NCBI GenBank assembly: GCA_040506705.1
Contig: JBEVWG010000042.1
Location: 8,295-72,294, forward strand
Direction: 5' to 3'
Length of the DNA stretch: 64,000 bases
Source of the DNA: Thiodiazotropha sp040506705
GTDB taxonomy: Bacteria; Pseudomonadota; Gammaproteobacteria; Chromatiales; Chromatiaceae
Shown here: piece after piece, positions 26,545-35,670 of the stretch
How the letters are laid out: the number at the start of each line of letters is the position of its first letter
Position numbering within the stretch: position 1 is the first letter of the stretch
Notes under the pieces: model-generated
Seen by the model: the letters and a program-made list of their open reading frames with translations, nothing else
Databases searched by the model: none
What the model was told of the DNA's origin: nothing
Made by a program: the position numbers and the translations under genes

Positions 26545-27495
26545 CTACAACCACCCTTTTTCTTTGTAATAACGTATTGCGCCATCATGAAAAGGGGCGC
26601 TATTACCCTGCAACATATCCTCGGCCTGAAGATGCTCAAAAGCCGGATGGAGTTTGCGGAATTTATCCAGGTTATCAAACACCGTCTTTACAAGTTGATA
26701 GACCACCTCATCATCCACATGCTCAGATGAGACCAGGGTTGCCTTGACACCAAAGGTGGGGGTATCAGATTCACTCCCTTGATACATCCCTCCAGGTATG
26801 GAAGCCGGTGCATAATATGGTGTGGTTTCAATCAGCTTTTCAACTAATTCACTCTTAACTGAGACAAGTCGGGTATCGCAGGCGGTCGCAGCTTCCTTAA
26901 TCGAGGCATTGGGATGCCCCACCACATAGACCATGGCATCTATCTTATTATCGCATAAGGCTCTGGCCTGCTCGGTCGCCTTCAACTCTGAGGCAAGTTT
27001 GAACGCCTGCTTACTCCAGCCATGTTTTTCCATTAAAACTTCCATTGTGCCCCGTTGACCCGATCCTGGATTGCCAATATTGACCCTTTTATCCTTAAGA
27101 TCTGTAAACGCCTCGATGCCACTCTCTTTGCGAGCCATCACTGTAAAGGGTTCACTATGGATGGAAAAAACCGCTCTCAGACTCTTATTCTCGCCCTGTT
27201 TGGTAAATTTTGAGCTGCCATTATAGGCATGATATTGCCAATCGGATTGGGCAACACCAAAATCGAGTTCCTTCGCTGCGATCGTATTGAGGTTGAAGAT
27301 CGAACCCCCAGTGGATTCAACTGAGCATCTAATACCGTGCGTTTTCCGGCCTTTGTTCAGCAGCCGACAGATCGCACCACCAGTGGGATAGTAAACCCCG
27401 GTAAGACCACCTGTTCCAATACTGATGAATTGTTGCTCAGCGCTGACACTGAGCAACGGCAATAGCAACAGACCGAGTCCAAGAACCTTTTTCAT
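26545..27495 (-). CDS. TAXI-family TRAP transporter substrate-binding protein
   Basis: The start ATG at 27495 has GGAGG four bases upstream; an earlier ATG adds seven residues without a ribosome site. The 316-residue protein has a signal peptide (MKKVLGLGLLLLPLLSVSA) and then FISIGTGGLTGVYYPTGGAICRLLN, the diagnostic TAXI opening that binds the ligand carboxylate. VESTGGSIFNLNTIAAKELDFGVAQSDW and NIGNPGSGQRGTMEVLM further support the family. It captures small organic acids in the periplasm and passes them to the fused permease. Between the two is the divergent DUF481 gene. Confidence 0.95.
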   Translation of the reverse strand: MKKVLGLGLLLLPLLSVSAEQQFISIGTGGLTGVYYPTGGAICRLLNKGRKTHGIRCSVESTGGSIFNLNTIAAKELDFGVAQSDWQYHAYNGSSKFTKQGENKSLRAVFSIHSEPFTVMARKESGIEAFTDLKDKRVNIGNPGSGQRGTMEVLMEKHGWSKQAFKLASELKATEQARALCDNKIDAMVYVVGHPNASIKEAATACDTRLVSVKSELVEKLIETTPYYAPASIPGGMYQGSESDTPTFGVKATLVSSEHVDDEVVYQLVKTVFDNLDKFRKLHPAFEHLQAEDMLQGNSAPFHDGAIRYYKEKGWL

Positions 27496-27571
27496 GCTTC
27501 CTCCAATTACATTCATTTTTTAATAATTCGCTATTATCTGATTCAATCGATACCTACCATCGATAGTCAGT

Positions 27572-28351
27572 TCATTTCAAAAAATTGCTCACTGCCTGAG
27601 CAAACTGATCAGGTTGTTCAGCGTAAAGCCAATGCCCGGCGCCATGTATCATTCGTTGTCGATTGTGAGGAAAACAGTGTTGAATCACTTTTAGTGCGTC
27701 ACTGTTTACATAATCGGATCTTTCACCATGAATAAATAGTACATCACCAGGATAGACACTTTCTCCAATCACGGGAAAACCTGAGAGGGCGGGCAAAGCG
27801 CTCTGCAATACCTGCAGATTAAACCGCCAGACCCAATCCTGCTCCTGTTTTAGCAGATTTTGTAATAGATATTGTCGCACCCCTCGATCCACAACAGATT
27901 TTGAAAGATGACTGTCTGCCTCCTCACGATTTTGAAGTTGCTGCAGAGGCATCTCATCCAATCCCTTAAAGATAGAGGTAAAACGGTTACCATAGGCAAC
28001 TGGAGCAATATCAGCAACCACCAGCCTATCGATCCGTTCCGGATGGGTGAGGGCTGCCCACATCGCAACTTTACCCCCCATACTGTGACCCAGCAGGGAT
28101 AGACTGGGCAGCTCAAGGGTATCGAGCAGCTGCATCAGATCCTCAACCATCACTGGATAGTTCATCTCATCCCGATGAGGGGATCTGCCATGATTACGCA
28201 GATCAGGCACAATGATTCTGTAGTCGTTCTGAAGCCTGCGAACTATGCCCATCCAATTGCTTGATGAACCGAACAGGCCATGCATGAGACAAAGGACAGG
28301 TCCGCTTTTATCACCCAAATCCCTGTAGCAGAGCAGTGGATCTTTACTCAT
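27572..28351 (-). CDS. Alpha/beta hydrolase (YbfF-like esterase)
   Basis: The ATG at 28351 overlaps the stop of the methyltransferase gene (ATGA), so I prefer it to an ATG 39 bp earlier. The 259-residue soluble protein has the alpha/beta-hydrolase layout: MHGLFGSSSNW (oxyanion loop), GHSMGGK (nucleophile Ser in GxSxG), a late acid region (LFIHGERSDYV) and a His in GAGHWLYAEQPDQF. These match acyl-CoA esterase YbfF. The substrate is not settled. Translational coupling to the methyltransferase suggests a joint task. Confidence 0.88.
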   Translation of the reverse strand: MSKDPLLCYRDLGDKSGPVLCLMHGLFGSSSNWMGIVRRLQNDYRIIVPDLRNHGRSPHRDEMNYPVMVEDLMQLLDTLELPSLSLLGHSMGGKVAMWAALTHPERIDRLVVADIAPVAYGNRFTSIFKGLDEMPLQQLQNREEADSHLSKSVVDRGVRQYLLQNLLKQEQDWVWRFNLQVLQSALPALSGFPVIGESVYPGDVLFIHGERSDYVNSDALKVIQHCFPHNRQRMIHGAGHWLYAEQPDQFAQAVSNFLK

Positions 28352-29556
28352 GCTAATCCTGGATCTATCCCATGGGGAGCGTAGAAGCATTCACAAGCCA
28401 ACATCTGAGTGAGCAGTTCCAGAGCTTGCGCTTCAGTGACTTGTTGATCACCAAGACGTTGCAGAATTTCTTGATAGGTGAATGTGGCTCCCGATTCTGA
28501 CGCCAGCGAAATCAGTCGATCCGTTAGTCGATCATTGTTGATCGGCAGTGGACGTCCTCGAAGAGACCAATTCACCTTTCCACTCTCATCTTCAGTAGGT
28601 TGCAGCTGAGGGTTTAGAGCAAATTTAGTTGCCATCAGTTCTGCTCTCTTCAGTGGTTTACGAGGCTCATCCCCTATACGTGACGCCACCAGAGTCAACT
28701 TAGGCCGGTAAGCCAACCGTTCAACCACCTGATAACGCTCCCTCGGACCAAGTGCTCTCAGTTGCGTAGAGAGATCCGCATCGTCAGTCATAGCCGCAAC
28801 AGACCAATCCAAAGTCTCATGCCAGCGTATAAAGCGCAATCCTGCTGCCTCGAGCAGATCCCATAAGCCATTGATATCATAGCTTTGCTCATGGACATGC
28901 AAACAGCGATCAGCAAACTCCACCTCATCCACGAAAGCAGTTCCTTGCCAGCAGTTCCCCTTGAAAACACCCTCTTCTGCAACTTGGGCAAGGGCCTTTG
29001 CATTGGCGTGGCGATCGCGATCTCTCTCTGCATCTGGTGAGATAATATCCAGTGCTTGAAGATAGCGATCCAGCGGTTGTCGACCGTAGCTGCCATCCAC
29101 CATAAACCCTATCACCCCATGAGGTGCCAGATATTCAGTGAGCCGCTGTAGCCCCTTTAGTGGATCGTTGAGATGGTGCAGGACGCCATAGGAGAGTATG
29201 ACATCGAACCCTCTCCCCTTCTCTGGCAGGGTTGTGCTATCGAGAAGGTCCGCCACCTGGAAGTTGAGATTGGATAGGCGATGAGCTTTTGCCCTTGCTG
29301 ATGCCTCTTCAATGGCCACACGATTGATATCGATGCCAATGAACTGATCCCGACTCTCCTTTGCCGCCACAGCAGTAAGGTTGACTCCCCGTCCGCAGCC
29401 CGCCTCAAGAATATGGAGATATTGTGGGATACCCTGAGGTCGTTCGATATAGCTCAACAGCAGCCGTCCATGGTAACCGTCACAGAAGGGCTTGTTACCC
29501 GACGGGTAGGGATGGGCCTCATAAAAGGCCCGAACGGCGGCTGTCACCCTGTCCAA
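28348..29556 (-). CDS. SAM-dependent methyltransferase with regulatory-type C-terminal domain
   Basis: No ATG is available at the 5' end; the TTG at 29556 has GGA eight bases upstream and gives 402 residues, while a GTG nine bases later is the alternative. Motif I is LEAGCGRGVNLTAVA, followed by VIGIDIN-type and DVILSYGVLHHLNDP, a class I methyltransferase. The C-terminal half resembles the methyltransferase regulatory domain (LWDLLEAAGLRFIRW, ALGPRERYQVVERL), then a winged-helix-like end. The target (protein or small molecule) is unknown. It begins 16 bp after lpdA and overlaps the hydrolase gene, so it may share the lpdA transcript. Confidence 0.88.
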   Translation of the reverse strand: MDRVTAAVRAFYEAHPYPSGNKPFCDGYHGRLLLSYIERPQGIPQYLHILEAGCGRGVNLTAVAAKESRDQFIGIDINRVAIEEASARAKAHRLSNLNFQVADLLDSTTLPEKGRGFDVILSYGVLHHLNDPLKGLQRLTEYLAPHGVIGFMVDGSYGRQPLDRYLQALDIISPDAERDRDRHANAKALAQVAEEGVFKGNCWQGTAFVDEVEFADRCLHVHEQSYDINGLWDLLEAAGLRFIRWHETLDWSVAAMTDDADLSTQLRALGPRERYQVVERLAYRPKLTLVASRIGDEPRKPLKRAELMATKFALNPQLQPTEDESGKVNWSLRGRPLPINNDRLTDRLISLASESGATFTYQEILQRLGDQQVTEAQALELLTQMLACECFYAPHGIDPGLA

Positions 29557-29572
29557 ACTGGTTTTCCAGAAA

Positions 29573-31297
29573 TTAGCGCTTTCTTGGTGGCATCAGATCT
29601 GTAATGCTGCCCTCGGCCATTTCTGCTGCAAAACAGATGGTCTCATTCAGAGTTGGGTGGGGGTGTATGGTTAAGCCGATATCTTCAGCATCGGCCCCCA
29701 TTTCCAGGGCCAGCACCGTCTCACCAATCAGCTCCCCAGCGTTTGGACCAACGATACCCGCACCCAGAATACGGTGAGTCTTGGGATCAAACAGTAGCTT
29801 GGTCACCCCCTCTTCCCGGCCAATACCCAGCGCTCTACCACTGGCGGCCCAGGGGAATGCCCCTTTCTCATATTCTATACCCTGGGCCTTGGCTTCAGTT
29901 TCGGTCAAACCCATCCAGGCAACTTCAGGATCAGTGTAGGCCACTGATGGGATAGTCATTGGATCGAAACTGGCAGGCAGACCTGCGATCACTTCTGCAG
30001 CCACCTTGGCTTCATGAGTGGCTTTATGGGCCAGCATCGGCTGCCCCACCACGTCACCAATTGCATAGATATTCGGTACATTGGTTCGCATATGTTGGTC
30101 AACCGGGATGAAACCCCGTTCATCCACATTGACCCCTGCGGCTTCCGCATTGATTTTTTTACCATTCGGAACACGCCCCACTGAAACCAGTACCCGGTCG
30201 TAGCTTTGTGGTTTTTCAGGGGCCTGTTTACCTTCAAAAGTAACCTTGAGGCCACTCTTCTGCGCCTGTATATCGGTTACTTTGGTGCCCAACATGATAT
30301 TTTTATAACGACTTTTAATGCGTTTCTGTAGAGGACGAACCAGATCCGGGTCACAACCTGGAATCAGATTCTCCTGTAATTCAACCACATCGATCTGGCT
30401 ACCCAGAGTGCAATACACCGTCGCCATCTCAAGCCCGATAATGCCTCCCCCCACAACCAACATGCGCTTAGGGATATCTGCAAGCTCCAGTGCGCCAGTA
30501 GAGTCGATCAGCCTGGGATCATCGTTTGGAAAACCCGGAATCTTCACCGGACTGGAGCCACAGGCAATGATGGCATCGGTAAAATCGATGGAGGTCGTAC
30601 CCTCAGCACCATTCACCGCAATCCTTTTTGGAGACTCAAAGCGGGCAATCCCATGAACAACCTCTACTTTTCGCTGTTTAGCCAGAGCTTTTAATCCGCC
30701 GGTAAGCTTTTGTACTACCTTATCCTTGCCAGCCCGTAACTTGTCCAGATCCACTTTTGGCTTACCAAAACTGACCCCAAGCTCGGCCATTTCAGCGGCT
30801 TCATTGATCACAGCTGCTGCATGAAGTAGGGCCTTTGACGGTATACAACCTACATTCAGACATACCCCCCCAAGGGCATCATATCGTTCTATCAAAATCA
30901 CCCGCTTGCCCAGGTCTGCAGCTCGAAATGCTGCAGTATAGCCACCTGGCCCAGCACCAAGAACCACCACATCAACCTGTTTGTCTGCTGCACCTTTCAC
31001 TACATCTGAAACCGGCGCTTTAGTTGGTTCTGGTTTCTCGTTTACATTCGCTCCTGATTCCAGCTCCAGCTTAAGAATAGTGGCACCCATGGAGATCTTC
31101 TCCCCAACCTTGACCACTACCTCCTTGATCGTGCCACTATGAGGGGAAGGGATATCCATTGTCGCTTTGTCACTCTCCAGAGTGATAATAGAATCCTCTG
31201 CATCTACCCGGTCACCAGGGGATACCAGAATTTCGATGATATCAACCTGCTCGAAATCACCAATATCGGGAAGGGTCACGTCGACAATGCCACTCAT
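29573..31297 (-). CDS. lpdA: Dihydrolipoyl dehydrogenase with N-terminal lipoyl domain
   Basis: This E3 subunit reoxidises dihydrolipoamide in pyruvate dehydrogenase. The ATG at 31297 has GAGGAG just upstream; a further ATG 51 bp earlier lacks one. Residues 1-80 form a lipoyl domain with ESDKATMDIP (lipoylated Lys) and the remaining 490 form the flavoprotein: GAGPGGYTAAFRAADLG (FAD), GGVCLNVGCIPSK (redox disulfide), GGGIIGLEMA (NAD) and a C-terminal HPHPTLNE. The lipoyl domain fused to E3 is common in proteobacterial Pdh complexes. aceE and aceF are on the same strand upstream, but separated by a peroxidase/signalling pair and 4 kb. Confidence 0.97.
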   Translation of the reverse strand: MSGIVDVTLPDIGDFEQVDIIEILVSPGDRVDAEDSIITLESDKATMDIPSPHSGTIKEVVVKVGEKISMGATILKLELESGANVNEKPEPTKAPVSDVVKGAADKQVDVVVLGAGPGGYTAAFRAADLGKRVILIERYDALGGVCLNVGCIPSKALLHAAAVINEAAEMAELGVSFGKPKVDLDKLRAGKDKVVQKLTGGLKALAKQRKVEVVHGIARFESPKRIAVNGAEGTTSIDFTDAIIACGSSPVKIPGFPNDDPRLIDSTGALELADIPKRMLVVGGGIIGLEMATVYCTLGSQIDVVELQENLIPGCDPDLVRPLQKRIKSRYKNIMLGTKVTDIQAQKSGLKVTFEGKQAPEKPQSYDRVLVSVGRVPNGKKINAEAAGVNVDERGFIPVDQHMRTNVPNIYAIGDVVGQPMLAHKATHEAKVAAEVIAGLPASFDPMTIPSVAYTDPEVAWMGLTETEAKAQGIEYEKGAFPWAASGRALGIGREEGVTKLLFDPKTHRILGAGIVGPNAGELIGETVLALEMGADAEDIGLTIHPHPTLNETICFAAEMAEGSITDLMPPRKR

Positions 31298-31671
31298 GTA
31301 GGCTCCTCTCAGTTTTTTGTTGTCTAAGTTTGCGCTATTTAAGGGCAAATCTATTCGATGCCTCTGCTCAGAACGCTGTAAATATGGGGTTCTATTAGCC
31401 CTTTATAGCATTTCTGCCGCTGAGAGCGAACCATGCATTGCACTGGAGTGATGCAAATTGATCCAGAGAGGGTATCTCTTCCGGTAATTGCAAAAAACGT
31501 CATTCAGAAATCTGAGGGAGAGGGCTTAGCTATCGGGACTTCAACAGCGCTCATGGTCAAGCATCAGTTGCCAGTAAGCCCTAACTTGAAGTCCCTAAGC
31601 ATTTGAGACTTTTAGCCGCGGATTTGATAGAGCCGAGAGTTGACTCAGTGTAGAGTTCTGTTAGTTATTAA
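31298..31671 (-). other. Intergenic region upstream of lpdA
   Basis: This 374-bp interval separates the small lipoprotein from lpdA. It holds the set of nested inverted repeats at 31521-31600 and the lpdA promoter, which I cannot place. No gene is supported. Confidence 0.4.
31521..31600. other. Nested, mutually exclusive inverted repeats upstream of lpdA
   Basis: GGGACTTCAA (31535-31544) pairs perfectly with TTGAAGTCCC (31586-31595), and GCTTA (31524-31528) with TAAGC (31596-31600) extends that stem past a bulge. AGGGCTTA (31521-31528) also pairs perfectly with TAAGCCCT (31575-31582), using the same left-hand bases. The two folds exclude each other, as in attenuators or riboswitches, but a protein-binding site or a stable stem is equally possible. 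Strand is not fixed by the sequence. Confidence 0.45.
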
Positions 31672-31917
31672 CTACTTATCTCCAGACACCTCAGAACCCG
31701 CGCTCTCGTTACTCCCTGCCGAGCCAACAGCTTCAAAAGCGGCCTGTTCGGATTGTACCGTTCCCTGATCTGTAGCAGATTCAGCAACAGATTGTTGGGA
31801 TTGCTCTGTCATGGAAGTCGGTGCTGCAGAACTGCTGCTCTCTGTCTCAGCCGATTTTCCACAAGCAACTGATGTAAGGGCAATGGATGCGGCAACTGCA
31901 ATGGTCAGTCTATTCAT
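31672..31917 (-). CDS. Small Ser/Glu/Ala-rich lipoprotein
   Basis: The ATG at 31917 has GAGG ten bases upstream; the frame's earlier TTG is unlikely. The product is 81 residues: a lipoprotein signal ending TSVAC at residue 19 and then a low-complexity Ser/Glu/Ala/Gln tail with no other motif. The tail is acidic and probably disordered. It is on the same strand as lpdA and separated from it by 374 bp. It is a plausible envelope protein of unknown role. Confidence 0.65.
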   Translation of the reverse strand: MNRLTIAVAASIALTSVACGKSAETESSSSAAPTSMTEQSQQSVAESATDQGTVQSEQAAFEAVGSAGSNESAGSEVSGDK

Positions 31918-32191
31918 GATTTCATTCCTCAATTTCCATATTCTTGGGTTTAGCCTAAATCTTCCAGGCAGGTTTTTATATAATCAATTGGAGATTGAGG
32001 ATGTGACTTAGGCACCGATATTGATTAATCAGCGTGCAAATATCTTTAGATTAATTTATAACCATACCCCTTCAAAAATCAATACTTTCTATTAATACCA
32101 TTCGGTAGATCAATAACCTCACCCAGTCTAAACTGTTTTTTGTGCAATCAGTTTTGCAGCCTTTTCATCCAGCAGACAGGGGTTAGAGAGT

Positions 32192-32338
32192 ATGGCAATA
32201 GAAACAACCGAAATGATTTCGAGCACTGTAATATTTGCAGGTGTATTGATACTGCTGGTCTCTTGCATATTTGCTCTAACCAACAAGAAGCTCTGGGTAA
32301 TGGCAGACGAGACGTCCAAACCTTCAGACAAGGCGTAG
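32192..32338 (+). CDS. Putative 48-residue single-helix membrane protein
   Basis: A reading frame of 48 codons encodes MAIETTEM followed by a clean membrane helix (about residues 9-29, ISSTVIFAGVLILLVSCIFA) and a polar, charged tail (TNKKLWVMADETSKPSDKA). It runs opposite to its neighbours and fills part of an otherwise empty gap. A GAGAG-like sequence precedes the ATG, but it is only two bases away and so a weak ribosome site. Overlapping open frames in other phases look like noise. I judge it plausible, not proven. Confidence 0.45.
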   Translation: MAIETTEMISSTVIFAGVLILLVSCIFALTNKKLWVMADETSKPSDKA

Positions 32339-32415
32339 TCGAATCGCTTTTGAAAGATCTGAATACCTTCAGACGGAGCAGATTTAAGGTAGACTCAGCT
32401 GGCTGATCCGGCTTC

Positions 32416-35400
32416 TCAAGTTGTACCAGTCTCCAGCAACTCCCCTTTAAGCAAATCATCCAGACCCTCAGCTGTAAGGGGCCGTGAATAGTAGTAGCCT
32501 TGCAGATTTTCACAGCCAACATCGACTAAAAATTCTGCCTGCTCTTTAGTCTCAACGCCTTCTGCAACCAGTGCCAGATTGAGACTATCCGCCATCGCCA
32601 CAATCGTCTTAACCAGTATTACATCTTCAAGATCATTCGGCAGGTCGCAAACAAAGGAGCGGTCAATTTTAAGCGCATCCACTGGGAATCGTTTAAGATA
32701 ACTCAATGAGGAGTATCCAGTACCAAAATCATCAACGGAGAGTGACACCCCAAGTTCCTTGAAACCAGATAACCAGGCCATTGCCTCATCTGTATCTCTC
32801 ATCAACAGGCTCTCTGTTATCTCAAGTGTAAGGAAGTCAGAAGAGATTCCCGTCTCATCCAAAACCTTCTTAAGAAGATCCGCCTCTAGCCCCAGCTCTC
32901 TTTGGCGACTGGAAAGATTTACTGCCATCTTCAAATCACTTAACCCGGCATCATGCCATTTTTTCAACTGCTGACACGATTTATTCAAGACCCAATCACC
33001 AATCGGACCTATCTGACCACTGTCTTCAGCGACTGGAATAAATAGTGCCGGAGAAACCATACCACGATGCGGATGATGCCAGCGCAATAGAGCTTCTACA
33101 CTGACAACTTTATTCAACTTCGGATTGATAACGGGCTGATAGTAGACTTCCAACTCATCACGCTTGATTGCCTGTCGCAGATCCAATTCCAACTGCCTGC
33201 GCTCCAAGGTATGTTGCTGCATGGAAGCGGTAAAGAACTGATAAGTATTTCTACCTTGCTCTTTGGCTTGGTACATCGCCATATCGGCATTTCGCAACAG
33301 TGAGTCTGCATTGACCGCATCGTCAGGATAGACTGTGATACCTATGCTCGCCCCTATATATATCTCTCGCCCGTAGAGTGAAAAGACTCTGGTAATTTGT
33401 TCGATGATATTTGCCGCCACATGGGCCACGGAATCCATTTCTGTCACATCCTGTAAAAGAATAACGAATTCATCACCACCAAAGCGGGCTACTGTATCTG
33501 ACTCTCGCAGACAGGCCTTTATTCGTGCAGATACGAGTTGTAACAACTCATCACCTACGACATGTCCGAAGGTATCATTGACCACTTTAAAATGATCAAG
33601 GTCGAGAAACAGAACTGCGAGCATCCAGTTTTCACGGTGAGCGGAAACTATTGCCTGGTTCAGTCGATCAGAGAGTAATGAGCGATTTGGTAATCCAGTG
33701 AGTGCATCATAGTTTGCCTGATAGCGAATCTGCTCCTCATCCTCTTTATGTTTGGTTATGTCAGAGAAGACTGCAACAAACTCCTTGGCGACGCCATTCT
33801 CACCCTTGATCGATGAAATTGATAACCACTCAGGAAAAACACTCCCATCCTTACGACGATTCCAAACCTCTCCCGACCAATAACCTTTCTGTAATACCGA
33901 TTCCCATAATTTCTCGTAAAATGATTTGCTATGTCTTCCTGAACTGAGGATGTTCGGCATACGCCCCAGCACCTCTTCCTGGCTATAGCCAGTAATTCTT
34001 GTGAATGCTGGATTGACTGTTTTTATCCTGTTCTCTTCATCGGTCACCATAATACCTTCGGCAGTTGTATCAAATACCGTGGCATTCATTCTCAACTGAT
34101 CCTCTGCCCGTTTCTGTGCCGTGATATCCTCTTTGACAGCAATGAAATGAGTTATCGTACCTCGCTCATCTCTCAATGGTGATATTGATGCGGATTCCCA
34201 ATAGATCGAACCATCTTTTCGCCTGTTATGAAACATTCCACGCCACTCTTTTCCAGCCAGCAGGCTCACCCACATCTCCTGGTAATCGAGCTTTGTCTTA
34301 TCTCCACCCTGCAAAAATCTTGGATTTTTCCCAACTGCTTCCTTAGCGGAGTAACCTGATACTTTTTCAAATCTGGGATTTACATACTCGATAATACCGT
34401 CCGTATTGGTTATCACTACTGAAGCAGGACTCTGCTCAAGAACCCTGCCCAATTTACGCAAATCAGCTTCAGCCCGTTTTGACTCTGTAATATCACTTCT
34501 TACGCAGACGAGCCCACCCTCTGTGGTTCTGTTGTTACTCGCAAGATACCAAGTGCCATTTTCCAGCTCTTCAAGATATTGTCCTCTGGGCAGCGAATCG
34601 ATAACCGGCTCTCCCTCCAGATTTCGGTTTTTTACACGCCCGCCTGCCGTAGCTTGTAACTCATTCAAGCTGATATTTTCAACCCGCTCTTTGAGCCAAG
34701 GGTAGAAATCTTCAAAGCGGTGGTTGAATAACACCAGGTTTCCATCTGAATCGAAAAGTGCAAAGGCTTCGGAGAGATTATTCACCGCATCATGTAACCG
34801 ATACCATGAGCGGTTCGACTCTTGATGGGCGATATACAGACTCTTTACCAGTTGCCATAATCCTATAATCAGGATAAATACAGCTACCGCCAAGAGCATT
34901 ATTAACTGCCGCTTTCTCGCTGTCTCAGCAATCCTGTTATCTTCGTGCTCGGTGTGAATATCCTCAAAATTGCTATTACTTGGCACGGCTAAGTAGCGAT
35001 TTTTTAAAGAGCCTAATTCAGTCACACCAAGGAGATTGGAGTCAACATGAAATAGAATTTGCTCCAGTAAAGCCTGATTCTCTGAATCCGGTAAAACAAC
35101 TCTCTTCATCTCTTGCAATGCGTGCTTAATTTCTGTGAATTGAGTATTGGTGGCAAACAGGTGAAAGGCATAGAGCTTGTTAATGAGCGCAAGAATAGAT
35201 TCGTATGTTTCTGGATCTGCTTGTTGTAACTCTTTAGCTATGATTGGCAGATAGTGAATACCATTGCGCACCACAGCAGCCTGGAATTTTATTTTCTCCA
35301 ATAGGAGAAGCTTTTCATCTATCCCCTGCCAATAGATATTAAATAGATCCGTGATAGATCGCTCATTGACCTGTTCATGTTCATCTTCATATTCGTCTAT

Positions 35401-35670
35401 AACTCGATCTATCTCTTTTTTCAGCGCCTTGATACGGTAGGAGGTCTCCACAAGCGGATCATATTGGACCATCAGAAATGAAGCGATACTCAACATGTCT
35501 CGATCGAGACTGGCATCCAGTTTCTTTAGATGGAGTAAGTGTTGAGAAATTTCAGTGTAACCCTTGGATTCATCATTCCAGAATAGCGCAAGGAGCATTG
35601 CAAAAGCCAAGCTTAACCCGATCAGCAGGAAGCCGCGTTTAGCACCGATTGACTTGAACAACTTAATCAT
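32416..35670 (-). CDS. DAHL-PAS-PAS-PAS-GGDEF-EAL cyclic-di-GMP enzyme
   Basis: The 1084-residue protein starts with a membrane helix (about 13-31), an all-helical periplasmic region (32-255) that resembles the double all-helical ligand-binding (DAHL) sensor, and a second helix (257-278). Three PAS domains follow (about 291-395, 402-515, 527-640). The GGDEF domain (655-815) has an intact GGDEF at 731-735 and an RESD inhibitory site at 722-725. The EAL domain (835-1075) has EAL at 859-861 and DDFGTGYSSLSYLKRFPVD. Both making and breaking of cyclic di-GMP are possible. Its start overlaps the stop of the di-heme peroxidase gene (ATGA), so the two are translationally coupled. Confidence 0.93.
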   Translation of the reverse strand: MIKLFKSIGAKRGFLLIGLSLAFAMLLALFWNDESKGYTEISQHLLHLKKLDASLDRDMLSIASFLMVQYDPLVETSYRIKALKKEIDRVIDEYEDEHEQVNERSITDLFNIYWQGIDEKLLLLEKIKFQAAVVRNGIHYLPIIAKELQQADPETYESILALINKLYAFHLFATNTQFTEIKHALQEMKRVVLPDSENQALLEQILFHVDSNLLGVTELGSLKNRYLAVPSNSNFEDIHTEHEDNRIAETARKRQLIMLLAVAVFILIIGLWQLVKSLYIAHQESNRSWYRLHDAVNNLSEAFALFDSDGNLVLFNHRFEDFYPWLKERVENISLNELQATAGGRVKNRNLEGEPVIDSLPRGQYLEELENGTWYLASNNRTTEGGLVCVRSDITESKRAEADLRKLGRVLEQSPASVVITNTDGIIEYVNPRFEKVSGYSAKEAVGKNPRFLQGGDKTKLDYQEMWVSLLAGKEWRGMFHNRRKDGSIYWESASISPLRDERGTITHFIAVKEDITAQKRAEDQLRMNATVFDTTAEGIMVTDEENRIKTVNPAFTRITGYSQEEVLGRMPNILSSGRHSKSFYEKLWESVLQKGYWSGEVWNRRKDGSVFPEWLSISSIKGENGVAKEFVAVFSDITKHKEDEEQIRYQANYDALTGLPNRSLLSDRLNQAIVSAHRENWMLAVLFLDLDHFKVVNDTFGHVVGDELLQLVSARIKACLRESDTVARFGGDEFVILLQDVTEMDSVAHVAANIIEQITRVFSLYGREIYIGASIGITVYPDDAVNADSLLRNADMAMYQAKEQGRNTYQFFTASMQQHTLERRQLELDLRQAIKRDELEVYYQPVINPKLNKVVSVEALLRWHHPHRGMVSPALFIPVAEDSGQIGPIGDWVLNKSCQQLKKWHDAGLSDLKMAVNLSSRQRELGLEADLLKKVLDETGISSDFLTLEITESLLMRDTDEAMAWLSGFKELGVSLSVDDFGTGYSSLSYLKRFPVDALKIDRSFVCDLPNDLEDVILVKTIVAMADSLNLALVAEGVETKEQAEFLVDVGCENLQGYYYSRPLTAEGLDDLLKGELLETGTT

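Noticed and set aside
32128..32406. Two overlapping open frames of 67 and 88 codons, one on each strand
   Set aside because: They conflict with each other and with the 48-residue frame at 32192, which has a clear membrane helix; neither has a ribosome site of note.
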